DNA of 64,000 nt from an uncultured Cycloclasticus sp. (GTDB lineage: Bacteria > Pseudomonadota > Gammaproteobacteria > Methylococcales > Cycloclasticaceae). The stretch covers positions 62,001-126,000 of the forward strand of contig CAJXTU010000001.1 in assembly GCA_913060865.1 (NCBI GenBank), in the 5' to 3' direction. Below are positions 1 through 9,293 of the stretch, piece by piece. Numbering within the stretch: position 1 is the first letter of the stretch; the number at the start of each line of letters is the position of its first letter. The translations under genes were made by a program, and so were the position numbers. The notes under the pieces are model-generated. The model made no database searches. It saw only the letters and a program-made list of their open reading frames with translations, and was not told the DNA's origin.

Positions 1-1259
1 CTACAAAAATCTAGGCCGGGACAGCAAATCATGTCGGTAATCGTGCCAATATTTGCTGTAGCAAGATCCTGTTCGGTTAACTGTTGCCAAAGTGCGTATA
101 AATCAGCGGATTTCACATCAGTTAAGGCTAAGTTTTGATCATGGGTGGTTCTAATTTGGCCAAAACTGAACTGATCTGCCATATTCGCAACCTGTTCCAT
201 TTGCACGTTGGTGATATCGCCGGGTGGGCAATTGGGCGACTTAAGTGAAACAAACGCAACACGATAGCCTGGCTGTTTATGCTCTTTGGTGTTTTGCTTA
301 AACCACTGGCGAAATGCGCCACTGTTAGCTAAATGCTGTTCTAAAGCTTCGTCGTTAGCCGTTTCGTAATTTAGAGGCGTAAAGTAATTCTTTACACGCT
401 GAATGTTATCGTCAGTCAGTGTCAGTTGGCCGTCTCGGATAGAGGCCCATTCTGCTTCGACTTGTTCTTTAAAGGTCTCTAAACCGGTTTCACGTACTAG
501 AATTTTTATACGTGCTTTATATTTATTATCACGTCGGCCAAATCGATTGTAGGTACGAAGAATGGCCTCAAGATAGGATAAAAGGTCTTTCTCAGCAATA
601 AAAGGCGCGATGGTTTGTCCGATCACTGGTGTTCGACCCAAACCGCCACCGACTAGAACCTCAAAACCAATTTGCCCATCACCGTCTTTTTTAACGTGCA
701 GGCCAATGTCGTGAACTTGCGTGGCAGCGCGATCTTTAGGTGAGCCACTAACCGCTATTTTAAATTTGCGCGGCAAATAGGAAAATTCAGGATGCAAGGT
801 TGACCACTGGCGAATAATTTCGCAATACGGCCTAGGGTCCTCAATTTCATCTTTACAGACCCCAGCTAAAGGGTCTGATGTTGTATTACGAATGCAGTTA
901 CCACTACTCTGAATGGCATGCATTTGAACGCTGGCCAAATCAGCAAGAATATTAGGCACTTGCTCAAGAGCAGGCCAGTTATATTGGATATTTTGCCGGG
1001 TCGTAAAGTGTCCGTAGTTTTTGTCGTATTTATGGGCAATATGAGCCAGCATACGGAGCTGTTTACTTGATAATAAGCCGTACGGTATATTGACGCGCAA
1101 CATGGGCGCGTGTGTTTGAATGTATAGGCCATTCATGAGGCGTAACGGACGAAATTGCTCTTCCGTTAAGTCGCCATTTAAGAACCGTGTTGTTTGATCG
1201 CGAAACTGTTCAACACGTTCGTTGACGAGAGTTTGATCAAATTCGTTATACAGGTACAT
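1..1259 (-). CDS. cysI: Sulfite reductase hemoprotein subunit (nitrite/sulfite reductase family), 5' part only
   Basis: This is the N-terminal part, about 419 residues, of a siroheme/4Fe-4S reductase that reduces sulfite to sulfide in cysteine synthesis. The frame opens at an ATG at 1259 (MYLYNEFDQT) and runs off the left edge. The family pattern is clear: RLMNGLYIQTHAPMLRVNIP near the N-terminus, then TTRQNIQYNW and SGNCIRNTT. Close to the window edge is CCPGLDFC, which contains the first C-x5-C pair of the Fe-S/siroheme site; the second cysteine pair lies outside the window. The size and one-chain form fit the Pseudomonas-type CysI. A nitrite reductase cannot be fully excluded, but the neighbouring methionine genes favour sulfite assimilation. 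It is divergent from metX across a 177-base AT-rich gap. Confidence 0.9.
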   Translation of the reverse strand, partial: MYLYNEFDQTLVNERVEQFRDQTTRFLNGDLTEEQFRPLRLMNGLYIQTHAPMLRVNIPYGLLSSKQLRMLAHIAHKYDKNYGHFTTRQNIQYNWPALEQVPNILADLASVQMHAIQSSGNCIRNTTSDPLAGVCKDEIEDPRPYCEIIRQWSTLHPEFSYLPRKFKIAVSGSPKDRAATQVHDIGLHVKKDGDGQIGFEVLVGGGLGRTPVIGQTIAPFIAEKDLLSYLEAILRTYNRFGRRDNKYKARIKILVRETGLETFKEQVEAEWASIRDGQLTLTDDNIQRVKNYFTPLNYETANDEALEQHLANSGAFRQWFKQNTKEHKQPGYRVAFVSLKSPNCPPGDITNVQMEQVANMADQFSFGQIRTTHDQNLALTDVKSADLYALWQQLTEQDLATANIGTITDMICCPGLDFC

Positions 1260-1386
1260 GGTATTATCGTCGCTTAAGGCGCATTAGAGTTAAAATTTAA
1301 CAGTGGCTTTAAATGGCTGTTTCAATGAAACTTATGAGCATTGAGTATAAAGTCATACTAAGCACGCGAATATAAAGAGTTTTCTA

Positions 1387-1418
1387 TATAATTAAAAATG
1401 ATATTAATTGATATTAAT
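1387..1418 (+). promoter_or_regulatory. Possible metX promoter -10 and a direct repeat in its leader
   Basis: A TATAAT hexamer lies at 1387-1392 in the AT-rich gap between cysI and metX, with no convincing -35. Just downstream the nonamer GATATTAAT occurs twice at 10-base spacing, 1400-1408 and 1410-1418, one helical turn apart, between the -10 and the metX start at 1437. Seen: the repeat. Inferred: a possible operator for a regulator of metX or cysI. It does not resemble a MetJ box (AGACGTCT). Confidence 0.25.
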
Positions 1419-1436
1419 ATAACCTAAAAGAATAAA

Positions 1437-2576
1437 TTGATAAATATTACAACACAATCAGTCGGTATTGTTGAGCCAAAAACGATACATTTTGATGAAG
1501 CCTTGCCGCTAGTTTGTGGAAAGGTATTAGAGCAATACGATATTGTTTATGAAACGTACGGCACGTTGAATGCGAAAGCAGACAATGCGGTATTGGTTTG
1601 CCATGCGTTATCTGCTGATCACCATGCAGCAGGCTATCACAGCGAAGAAGATGCAAAACCAGGTTGGTGGGATATTTGTATTGGTCCAGGAAAACCGATT
1701 GATACCGACCGTTTTTTTGTCGTGTCGCCTTGTAACTTAGGCCATTGTAGTGGCTCAACAGGACCTAGAAGTATTAACCCTGCAACGTCTATTGCCTACG
1801 GAAAAGATTTTCCAATGATGACGGTTGTCGATTGGGTGAATTATCAACAACGGCTGGCAGATAAATTGGGTATTGCGCAATGGGCAGCTGTTGCTGGCGG
1901 AAGTTTGGGGGGGATGCAGGCTTTGCAATGGGCGATTCAGTTTCCTGATAGGTTGCGTCATTCAATCGTTATCGCATCTGCACCAAAGTTGTCAGCACAA
2001 AATATTGCCTTCAATGCGGTCGCTCGTCAGGCCATTATGAATGACCCGGATTTTCATGATGGTCGTTATTATGATTTCAATACGGTACCGTCCAACGGTT
2101 TAAAGGTCGCGAGGATGCTTGGCCATATTACTTATTTGTCTGATGACGCGATGGGCGATAAATTTGGACGAGAGTTGAAGAATGCTCAGCTAAATTACGA
2201 TTATGGCGTTGAGTTTCAAGTGGAAAGCTATTTGCGGCATCAGGGTGAGTCTTTTGCGAGTCGTTTTGATGCGAATACTTATTTATTGATGACGAAGGCT
2301 CTGGATTATTTTGATCCGGCTGAAAAAGAGGGTGGGGATTTATCGGCTGTATTTAAGAAAGTTCAGGCGAAATTCTTTTTAGCTTCGTTTACCACGGATT
2401 GGCGCTTTTCACCGGAACGTTCGAAGGAAATTGTTAGTGCCTTAACCGATGCAAACCGTGATGTGAGCTATTTGGAGTTTGAGTCTAATCATGGGCATGA
2501 TGCGTTTTTAGTAAAAAATGATGACTATATTGATGCTTTTAGCGCCTATATGCAGAATATAGAGGTGTCGAAGTGA
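1437..2576 (+). CDS. metX: Homoserine O-acyltransferase MetX
   Basis: This cytoplasmic alpha/beta-hydrolase-fold enzyme (379 aa) acylates the hydroxyl of L-homoserine, the first committed step to methionine. The nucleophile serine sits in GGSLGGMQ (Ser156). The other triad members fit Asp321 in TTDWRFSP and the second His of NHGHDAFL (about 354). The start is a TTG at 1437: an in-frame TAA at 1425 leaves no ATG or GTG, and the N-terminus already aligns with the family (SVGIV..T.HF). The stop overlaps the metW start by 4 bases. Many proteobacterial MetX proteins paired with MetW use succinyl-CoA rather than acetyl-CoA; the donor cannot be decided from the sequence. Confidence 0.95.
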   Translation: MINITTQSVGIVEPKTIHFDEALPLVCGKVLEQYDIVYETYGTLNAKADNAVLVCHALSADHHAAGYHSEEDAKPGWWDICIGPGKPIDTDRFFVVSPCNLGHCSGSTGPRSINPATSIAYGKDFPMMTVVDWVNYQQRLADKLGIAQWAAVAGGSLGGMQALQWAIQFPDRLRHSIVIASAPKLSAQNIAFNAVARQAIMNDPDFHDGRYYDFNTVPSNGLKVARMLGHITYLSDDAMGDKFGRELKNAQLNYDYGVEFQVESYLRHQGESFASRFDANTYLLMTKALDYFDPAEKEGGDLSAVFKKVQAKFFLASFTTDWRFSPERSKEIVSALTDANRDVSYLEFESNHGHDAFLVKNDDYIDAFSAYMQNIEVSK

Positions 2577-3187
2577 GTCAACTAAGACCTGAGCTGCAAA
2601 AAATATGTGAGTGGATAGAACCCGGCTCAAGAGTCTTAGACCTTGGGTGCGGTGATGGTGCATTGCTTGATTGGCTGCAAAGAAATCGGCAAGTGACCGG
2701 GTATGGGGTTGAAATTAACCAGCAGAATGTTCTTAGTTGCTTAAAAAAGAACGTCAACATCATTCAAACAGATTTAGATGCGGGGTTAACCGATTTCGCA
2801 GACGCGTCTTTCGATTACGTTATTATGACGCAGGCATTACAAGCGCTTCATCGGCCCGATAAAACCTTGGAAGAGATGTTGAGAGTCGGGCGAAAAAGTA
2901 TTGTGACCTTTCCCAATTTCGGTCTGTGGAAATGTCGGTTATATTTATCAATAAACGGACGTATGCCCGTATCTAAAGCACTCCCAGCGCAGTGGTACGA
3001 TACAAAAAACATTCATTTGTGCACGGTGAATGACTTTGAGAATTTTTGTGCGCAACGTTCGATGACGATCTCAAAAAGAGGTATCGTCGATTATAACCAC
3101 CGCCCCAGTGCGTTAATGAAACTATGGCCAAATTTGTTTGGTGAAGTGGCACTATACCAACTAGATGAGAAAAAAAATGCAACTTAA
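2573..3187 (+). CDS. metW: Methionine biosynthesis protein MetW
   Basis: A class I methyltransferase-like protein (204 aa) with a SAM-binding motif VLDLGCGDG near residues 21-29. MetW almost always accompanies MetX in proteobacteria and is thought to assist homoserine acylation; its exact activity is not settled. The start is a GTG that overlaps the metX stop (GTGA), which suggests translational coupling. Its 3' end overlaps the next gene by 23 bases. Length is normal for the family (about 195-205 aa). Confidence 0.93.
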   Translation: MSQLRPELQKICEWIEPGSRVLDLGCGDGALLDWLQRNRQVTGYGVEINQQNVLSCLKKNVNIIQTDLDAGLTDFADASFDYVIMTQALQALHRPDKTLEEMLRVGRKSIVTFPNFGLWKCRLYLSINGRMPVSKALPAQWYDTKNIHLCTVNDFENFCAQRSMTISKRGIVDYNHRPSALMKLWPNLFGEVALYQLDEKKNAT

Positions 3188-3617
3188 AAAATACTGTTTG
3201 TTGTTCTTCTTTTTAATACCAACATTAAGTTTGGCAGATAACGCCTATGATTTTGGCGAATACATTGTGTACTACAACGCGTTCACAGCAGATACATTGC
3301 CGCCGGAAATGGCCACTTCGTATGGTATTTTAAGAAGTAAATATAAAGGCGTGTTGAACCTTTCTATTCAGAAAAAGCAGAACCCAGGGCAGTTGCCAGA
3401 AGCTGTTAATGCTGAGGTGAAGATTGAAGCGGTTAATTTAGCGGGTCAGTTAAAAGAATTAACCTCTAGGCGAGTGGCCGAAGGTGAAGCGATTTATTAC
3501 ATCAGTGAATTCAGGGTGTCGAACAAAGAGAGAGTGACGTTTAATATTACATTGAAACCTGAAGCAGAGACTAGACCGCTGACATTTAGTTTTAAGCGCC
3601 AGTTCTATATAGATTAA
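3165..3617 (+). CDS. DUF4426 secreted protein
   Basis: A small exported protein (150 aa) with a signal peptide: basic MRKKMQLKK, a hydrophobic core CLLFFFLIPTLSL, and likely cleavage after LADN or just before it. The mature part is about 125 residues of beta-type sequence ending in LTFSFKRQFYID. It matches the DUF4426 family, which is found behind metW in Pseudomonas and relatives; the function is unknown. A second in-frame ATG at 3177 would shorten the N-terminus by four residues and also fits a signal peptide. It is the last gene of the metX operon and is followed by the convergent ampG. Confidence 0.8.
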   Translation: MRKKMQLKKYCLLFFFLIPTLSLADNAYDFGEYIVYYNAFTADTLPPEMATSYGILRSKYKGVLNLSIQKKQNPGQLPEAVNAEVKIEAVNLAGQLKELTSRRVAEGEAIYYISEFRVSNKERVTFNITLKPEAETRPLTFSFKRQFYID

Positions 3618-3643
3618 GAACCTTAAACTGAATTTGGTCAGCG

Positions 3644-5191
3644 TCAGTGCTTTAGTTTTAAGTGCTTGCTGGACCAAACAATTAAGAATAGAACGGGTAA
3701 GCCCATTAGTGCGGTTATAAAGAAAAATTGCTCATAACCTAAAGACTCCACCATAGAACCTGAGTAGCCACCAAGAACTTTCGGCAGTAAGGTCATCAGT
3801 GAGCTAAAAATAGCGTATTGAACGGCGGTAAATGAAACATTTGTGAGGCTTGATAAAAACGCAATAAAAGCAGCGCTTGCAAGCCCGGCTGACAAATTAT
3901 CAGCAGATATCACCAGATAGAGCATAGGCATATTGTGCCCAACTTGCGCTAGTAGCATAAAGAGAAGGTTTGTTAATGCCGATAATAAGGCGCCAATAAA
4001 CAAAATGCGCATTACGCCAAAGCGTAATACTAATACGCCTCCTAAAAACCCACCAACAAGGGTCATAATGAGGCCATATGTTTTAACGACGCTAGCAATT
4101 TCGGGTTTGCTAAAGCCTAAGTCTTGGTAGAAAATATTAGAAATAACACCAAGAACGATATCTGAAATACGGTATAGCCCTATCAGCGCTAATAGTAGCC
4201 AGGCAAGAGGCCAACCGTAACGGAGGAAAAAATCTTTTATCGGCTCGATGTAGCTTTTGGAAACAAGCGTATAAGAAATGAGCTTTGTAGCGATGAGTAT
4301 GCGCGCAACCATCCATGCGCTAAGCAAACCGAGTGTCAGCCGAAGGCATTCAATAATAACCGAGGCGAGGGGCGGGTTAGATAAAACCATTGCTAGGTTC
4401 GCTTTAATCTGGATAGCAATATTTGAACTAATATAGTAAACGCTGATAAAGCTAATGATCGCTAGCGTGAAGAGCATTAATAATTGTATATGCTCACGTT
4501 TGTCATGAAAAAAATCATCATGAACCTGATTGCTTGGCTCGCTGATAACGAGTGTAGTCATAATGCCAACGAGCATTAATCCAGCCATTGAAAAGTAGGT
4601 TGATTGCCACGCGATATAGTTATAGTGATCTATGCTGGAGCCGAAGTAACTGGCCAATAACAACGCACCTGCGCCTGATGTAAGCATGCCAATACGATAA
4701 CCTGCGATATAGCTTGATGACATAAGCGCTTGAAGATCGTTATCGGCAGATTCGATACGATAGGCATCAATAACAATATCTTGGGTGGCAGAAGAGAAGC
4801 CGAGCAATATGGCGGCAAAGGCCATCATGCTGAGGCTGTCTATAGCGGGGTTTAAAGAAGCCATTAGTATAATGGCGACGATAATCATTAATTGAGAAAG
4901 CAATATCCAGCTTCGGCGATGACCTAACCAGCTGGATAGTATAGGTAACGGCAGTTTATCAACCAAGGGGGCCCAAACAAACTTGAATGAATAACCTAGC
5001 GCAGCCCAACTAAAATAGGTAACAGTAGCGCGCTCGATACCCGCTTCCCGAAGCCATAAACCGAGAGAAGAAAATATCAGTAGTAGAGGGATGCCGGCAG
5101 AAATACCTAAAAAAAACATCGCCACGACGGGCGCTTTAGTAAAAGCACGTAGAGAGCTCAACCAACTAATGTGTGCCATAGGCTGTGGCAT
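3644..5191 (-). CDS. ampG: AmpG-type muropeptide permease (MFS)
   Basis: A 515-residue inner membrane protein with about 12-14 hydrophobic segments, of the AmpG branch of the major facilitator superfamily. AmpG imports GlcNAc-anhydroMurNAc peptides for cell wall recycling. Family features are the N-terminal FFLGISAGIPLLLIFSSLGLW, WLREAGI, FKFVWAPLVD, and GFSSATQDIVIDAYRIE (the TQDIVIDAYR motif is typical of AmpG). The start lies 2 bases after the xth stop, so the two genes form an operon. A second ATG four codons in is also possible. The cell wall link agrees with mrcA nearby, although they are not in one operon. Confidence 0.88.
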   Translation of the reverse strand: MPQPMAHISWLSSLRAFTKAPVVAMFFLGISAGIPLLLIFSSLGLWLREAGIERATVTYFSWAALGYSFKFVWAPLVDKLPLPILSSWLGHRRSWILLSQLMIIVAIILMASLNPAIDSLSMMAFAAILLGFSSATQDIVIDAYRIESADNDLQALMSSSYIAGYRIGMLTSGAGALLLASYFGSSIDHYNYIAWQSTYFSMAGLMLVGIMTTLVISEPSNQVHDDFFHDKREHIQLLMLFTLAIISFISVYYISSNIAIQIKANLAMVLSNPPLASVIIECLRLTLGLLSAWMVARILIATKLISYTLVSKSYIEPIKDFFLRYGWPLAWLLLALIGLYRISDIVLGVISNIFYQDLGFSKPEIASVVKTYGLIMTLVGGFLGGVLVLRFGVMRILFIGALLSALTNLLFMLLAQVGHNMPMLYLVISADNLSAGLASAAFIAFLSSLTNVSFTAVQYAIFSSLMTLLPKVLGGYSGSMVESLGYEQFFFITALMGLPVLFLIVWSSKHLKLKH

Positions 5192-5193
5192 TA

Positions 5194-5970
5194 TTAGGTT
5201 TGAGGAAGATCGTAATCGATAATTAAAGGTGCGTGATCGGAGAAGCGTTCATCCTTATAAATGGAGGCATCGGTCACGGTGTTCATAAGATTAGCTGAAA
5301 TCACTTGATAATCAATGCGCCAACCGGTGTTATTCGCCCATGCCTGTCCTCTGTTTGACCACCAAGTATATTGGTCAGCTTCTTGGTTGACGAGGCGAAA
5401 CGCATCACCCCAGTTCTCAGACCCAAACAACTTATCTAGCCACGCGCGCTCGTCGGGTAAAAAACCAGAATTTTTCTGATTACCGCGCCAATTTTTTATA
5501 TCAATTTTTTTATGAGCAATATTCCAGTCGCCACAGATAATGTGCTGTTTACCATCTTCCTGTTTTGCTCTTAAGACGGGCATAAGTCTGTCCATTAAGT
5601 CGTATTTAAAGACCTGGCGTTCTTCTTTTGACGAACCAGATGGCATATAAATTGACGAAACACATAAGTCGCCAAACCTTGCTTCAATAAAGCGGCCTTC
5701 TGAATCAAAGTCTTGCCAACCGATTCCTTTAGTGACAAGGTCAGGCTTTCGTTTGGAAAAAATAGCGACACCACTGTAGCCTTTTTTTTCTGCTGGATGA
5801 TAGTAGCAATGGTAATTACTAGGCCAAAAAGTGTCTGCGGAGAGTTGGTCCTCTTGGGCTTTTATTTCTTGTAGGCAAAGAACGTCAGCATCAAGCTGTT
5901 TCATCCAGTCAAAAAAGCCTTTTCTCTCGCCAGCACGAATGCCATTAATGTTGATGGAAACAATTTTCAT
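5194..5970 (-). CDS. xthA: Exodeoxyribonuclease III / AP endonuclease
   Basis: A 258-residue member of the exonuclease III/APE1 family, which cuts DNA at abasic sites and degrades 3' ends in base excision repair. Motifs: ININGIRA at the N-terminus, LCLQEIKAQ with the metal-binding Glu (residue 35), CGDWNIAH with the catalytic Asp and Asn, and FSDHAPLIIDY with the C-terminal Asp-His pair. Length is normal. It is divergent from rpmE and co-transcribed with ampG. Confidence 0.95.
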   Translation of the reverse strand: MKIVSININGIRAGERKGFFDWMKQLDADVLCLQEIKAQEDQLSADTFWPSNYHCYYHPAEKKGYSGVAIFSKRKPDLVTKGIGWQDFDSEGRFIEARFGDLCVSSIYMPSGSSKEERQVFKYDLMDRLMPVLRAKQEDGKQHIICGDWNIAHKKIDIKNWRGNQKNSGFLPDERAWLDKLFGSENWGDAFRLVNQEADQYTWWSNRGQAWANNTGWRIDYQVISANLMNTVTDASIYKDERFSDHAPLIIDYDLPQT

Positions 5971-6035
5971 GTAGAATTATTTTTATAGATTAATAAAGCA
6001 GACATCATACCTAACACAGGTAACAATGAAAGGAC

Positions 6036-6064
6036 TTGCTAAAGCGCGACATTTTTCGTATGAT
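6036..6064 (+). promoter_or_regulatory. Sigma-70 promoter of rpmE
   Basis: A -35 TTGCTA at 6036-6041 and a -10 TATGAT at 6059-6064, with a 17-base spacer. The bases after the -10 are GC-rich (gcgcgacc), as in growth-rate-controlled ribosomal promoters. Transcription would start near 6071, about 46 bases before the rpmE start. Confidence 0.65.
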
Positions 6065-6116
6065 GCGCGACCGAGCAAGGGACTGTATTGTTCCGACACA
6101 GATTTTAGAGAAGACT

Positions 6117-6323
6117 ATGAAACCAGATACACACCCAGAATATAACGAAGTAGCAGTTACTTGTAGTTGCGGTAATGCTTTTAAAACCAGTTCAACGCTA
6201 AGCAAAACTGAGTTACATATCGAGTCTTGCTCTGAGTGCCATCCGTTTTATACCGGTAAGCAACGTATTGTTGATACAGCTGGCCGTGTTGATAAATTTA
6301 ATAAGCGTTATCAGCGTGGATAA
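6117..6323 (+). CDS. rpmE: Ribosomal protein bL31, zinc-binding form
   Basis: A 68-residue 50S subunit protein that bridges to the 30S head. It starts [12 protein letters not shown] and carries the four cysteines of the zinc form (C16, C18, C38, C41), so it is the C+ type that is replaced by the C- paralogue when zinc is scarce. The frame is open upstream to 6036, but that start lies inside the promoter. The ATG at 6117 has AGAGAAG before it and gives the family's normal length. A terminator follows. Confidence 0.95.
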   Translation: MKPDTHPEYNEVAVTCSCGNAFKTSSTLSKTELHIESCSECHPFYTGKQRIVDTAGRVDKFNKRYQRG

Positions 6324-6350
6324 ACGGCTCTTTTAAAGAGTTAGATCGAT

Positions 6351-6382
6351 AAAAATGCTACCTTATAGGTGGCATTTTTTTT
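6351..6382 (+). terminator. Rho-independent terminator after rpmE
   Basis: An 8-bp stem, ATGCTACC with GGTGGCAT (one G-T pair), loop TTATA, followed by a run of T. It ends rpmE about 30 bases after the stop and lies just before the ribosome binding site of the next gene. Confidence 0.85.
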
Positions 6383-6407
6383 ACCTAATTTTTATGAGGG
6401 AAGATCG

Positions 6408-7859
6408 ATGATTCGTTACCTTTTTATCATCATAGCCATACAATTAAGTATTGGCTGCTCAATTAACCCTGCAACAGGTCAGCGCGACTTTGTTTTGATG
6501 TCTGAACACGAAGAGCTGGCATTAGGGCGTCAACACAGTCAGCAAGTGCTGAAGACGTATCGTGTTTACGATGATGCGGTTCTTCAGCAATATGTTCAAT
6601 CGGTGGGTGAGCGAGTCGCACGGGTTAGTCATCGTCAGAATTTAATTTATCGGTTTACCTTATTAGATAGTACGGAAGTAAATGCGTTTGCATTACCGGG
6701 TGGTTATATTTATATCACACGGGGCTTGCTGGCTTACCTTAATAGCGAGGCCGAATTGGCGGCGGTATTAGGGCATGAGCTTGGTCACGTTACGGCTAGA
6801 CATTCTGTTCGTCAGCATAGTTTATCAACTGCAACGTCTGTATTTGGGAGCCTAATAGTGGCGGCGAGTGGTGTGCGCGGGGTTGATCAGCTAACTAATA
6901 TTTTGGGTACTGGTATTGTTAGGGGGTATGGGCGTGAACATGAGCTTGAAGCCGATGGCTTGGGCGTTGAGTACTTAGTCAAAGCGGGCTACCCTGCATC
7001 GGCCATGCGAGATGTGATTGCGACACTTAAGAATCAAGAGCTATTTGATAAAAAGCTAGCTCTTGAGCAGGGCCGCCAGCCACGGGTCTATCATGGAGTT
7101 TTCTCAACACACCCTGACAATGACACCCGCTTGCTTCAGGTGTTGGGGCAAACCGGACCTATACCTAAACTATCTGAGCAAGGGGCTCAAGATATAAAGT
7201 TTCTAAAGAAAATAGAGGGTTTAACGTTCGGTGACAGTGAGAAAGATGGGATTATTCGCAATAATCGGTTTTATCATCCTGAGTTGAATTTTAAGGTCAC
7301 TTTTCCAGCGGGTTGGTTGATTTCGAATAAACCTGAGTCTATTGCCGCATCGGCGCCTAATAATGCAGCTTTTATGCAATTGACGCTACAGGACTTAAAT
7401 AAAAAAATAACACCTAGAGAGTTTTTAAAAACAAGGCTAGGGCTAGGTAATACTATTAGTGAAGGGGCGTTTTCGGCTGGTAAGCTATTAGGTTATAAGG
7501 CGGTCGTTAACGGTAAAACGCCTTATGGTCAGGGCAAAGTACGAATTGCGGTCTTATTTGACGAGCTAAGGGCGTTTGTTTTTTTTGCAGCAGCAAAACA
7601 TCCCAAAGAGTTTGGTGAAGTTGATGCGCAAGTTCTAAATAGCATAAAGAGCGTGTCCGCACTTAATCGCAAAGATAGGGTTGCTGCAAAAGAGTTGAAA
7701 GTGGCGTTAACTAGGATAAATCGATCATATAAGAACATGAATACGCTGAGTAAAAACTCGCCTATTACCCATCATGCGGAAGATCAATTGAGGCTGTTAA
7801 ACGATCTTTTCCCTAATGGAGAGCCCAAATTAGGTGACCTGATCAAGATAGTCCGTTAG
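6408..7859 (+). CDS. M48 family metalloprotease, lipoprotein
   Basis: A 483-residue zinc protease predicted to sit in the envelope. The N-terminus MIRYLFIIIAIQLSIGC is a lipoprotein signal with the acylated Cys at 17. The catalytic motif is HELGH (residues 123-127), and ELEAD (about 179-183) supplies the third zinc ligand, as in the BepA/LoiP group. The C-terminal 200 residues are not a clear TPR region; they include a PsbP-like stretch (LNFKVTFPAGWLI). Such proteases take part in outer membrane protein quality control; the substrate here is unknown. I chose the ATG at 6408 because GAGGGAAG precedes it and the signal peptide starts there; the frame extends 13 codons upstream, into the rpmE terminator. 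Confidence 0.85.
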   Translation: MIRYLFIIIAIQLSIGCSINPATGQRDFVLMSEHEELALGRQHSQQVLKTYRVYDDAVLQQYVQSVGERVARVSHRQNLIYRFTLLDSTEVNAFALPGGYIYITRGLLAYLNSEAELAAVLGHELGHVTARHSVRQHSLSTATSVFGSLIVAASGVRGVDQLTNILGTGIVRGYGREHELEADGLGVEYLVKAGYPASAMRDVIATLKNQELFDKKLALEQGRQPRVYHGVFSTHPDNDTRLLQVLGQTGPIPKLSEQGAQDIKFLKKIEGLTFGDSEKDGIIRNNRFYHPELNFKVTFPAGWLISNKPESIAASAPNNAAFMQLTLQDLNKKITPREFLKTRLGLGNTISEGAFSAGKLLGYKAVVNGKTPYGQGKVRIAVLFDELRAFVFFAAAKHPKEFGEVDAQVLNSIKSVSALNRKDRVAAKELKVALTRINRSYKNMNTLSKNSPITHHAEDQLRLLNDLFPNGEPKLGDLIKIVR

Positions 7860-7935
7860 AATCATGAGTCAATTTTGAAATTATTTTAAATGAATGCGCG
7901 TTTTTTGTGCGTAGGTTATAGATAGGGAGTTATAG

Positions 7936-9228
7936 ATGTCGTCAAAAAATTTAACGTTAACAGATAGTACAACCGGAAAAAGTGTAGAGCTGCCATTGCT
8001 TGAAGGCACGCTTGGCAACCCAACGATAGATGTGAGGGGTATTCCTGGGGAGTTAGGTTATTTTACGCATGACCCAAGCTTTGGAACAACAGCCAGTTGT
8101 GAAAGCGCGATCACATTTATTGATGGTGATAAAGGTATTTTATTACACCGTGGTTACCCAATCGACCAGCTAGCTGAGAAGAGTAATTACATAGAAACAG
8201 CTTACCTGCTTATTCATGGTGAATTACCAAGCACAGAGGAATTTGAAGCGTTTAGTAATATTATCAGTCGCCATACGATGATTAATGAGTCATTGAAAAA
8301 ATTCTTCGATGGTTTTCGTCACGATGCACACCCAATGTCTATGATGATGGGGGTTGTTGGTTCTTTAGCTGCTTTTTATCATGATGGCTTGAACATGAAT
8401 GACGAAGAGCACTTGATGATTTCAGCGCACAGGTTGATTTCTAAACTTCCTACGATTGCGGCGGCTTGTTATAAGCATTCTATTGGCGAGCCAATTGTGT
8501 ATCCACGTAATGACTTGGACTACTGTGAAAACTTGTTGTACATGATGTTTTCTGTGCCATGTGAAGACTATGTAGTGAGCCCAGTTGCAGCTAAAGCGCT
8601 GAACTTATTGTTCATACTACATGCGGATCATGAGCAAAATGCAAGTACTTCAACGGTTAGACTAGTAGGAAGCACGGGCGCCAACCCATTTGCTTGTATT
8701 TCAGCGGGTATTGCCGCGTTATGGGGCCCGGCTCATGGCGGTGCTAATGAAGGCGTGTTGAAAATGTTAGATGAAATTGGTAGCGTTGAAAATATTCCTG
8801 AATATTTAGAAAAAGCAAAAGATAAGGATGACCCTTTCAAGCTTATGGGTTTTGGACACCGTGTATATAAAAACTTTGATCCAAGAGCAACGATCATTAG
8901 AAAAGTATGCCATGAAGTGTTAGAAGAAACAGGCACACAAGATCCGATGTTTGAATTGGCGATGAAGTTGGAAGAAATTGCGTTAAAAGACGACTACTTT
9001 GTTGAGCGTAAGTTGTATCCAAATGTAGATTTTTATTCAGGCGTTATTTATAAAGCGCTGGGTATCCCCGTTAGTATGTTTACAGTGATGTTTGCATTAG
9101 CTAGAACGTCTGGTTGGGTTTCACATTGGTTGGAAATGATGGCAGACCCGAATGGTAGAATTGGTCGCCCGCGTCAGTTGTATAAAGGTGAGGCAAAACG
9201 TGATTACGTTTCTCTTGAAGAACGCTAA
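7936..9228 (+). CDS. gltA: Citrate synthase, type II
   Basis: A 430-residue hexameric-type citrate synthase, which condenses acetyl-CoA with oxaloacetate at the entry of the TCA cycle. The catalytic residues match the E. coli enzyme with an offset of three: His267 in GPAHGG, His308 in GFGHRVYK and Asp365 in NVDFYSG. The N-terminal extension typical of the NADH-regulated Gram-negative form is present. AGGGAG lies before the ATG. It is a single-gene unit closed by a strong terminator. Confidence 0.97.
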   Translation: MSSKNLTLTDSTTGKSVELPLLEGTLGNPTIDVRGIPGELGYFTHDPSFGTTASCESAITFIDGDKGILLHRGYPIDQLAEKSNYIETAYLLIHGELPSTEEFEAFSNIISRHTMINESLKKFFDGFRHDAHPMSMMMGVVGSLAAFYHDGLNMNDEEHLMISAHRLISKLPTIAAACYKHSIGEPIVYPRNDLDYCENLLYMMFSVPCEDYVVSPVAAKALNLLFILHADHEQNASTSTVRLVGSTGANPFACISAGIAALWGPAHGGANEGVLKMLDEIGSVENIPEYLEKAKDKDDPFKLMGFGHRVYKNFDPRATIIRKVCHEVLEETGTQDPMFELAMKLEEIALKDDYFVERKLYPNVDFYSGVIYKALGIPVSMFTVMFALARTSGWVSHWLEMMADPNGRIGRPRQLYKGEAKRDYVSLEER

Positions 9229-9247
9229 TTTCTATTAGTGGTTAATA

Positions 9248-9279
9248 TAAAAAAACGCACCTTTCGGTGCGTTTTTTTA
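9248..9279. terminator. Bidirectional terminator between gltA and mrcA
   Basis: An A-rich run, stem ACGCACC with GGTGCGT, loop TTTC, then a T run. The flanking A and T runs let it work for gltA on the plus strand and for mrcA on the minus strand. Confidence 0.85.
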
Positions 9280-9293
9280 TGGGCGTTAGCTCT

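Noticed and set aside
1260-1436. Possible SAM riboswitch or MetJ operators before metX
   Set aside because: The gap is AT-rich, lacks the stem order of known SAM riboswitches and has no AGACGTCT-like tandem sites.
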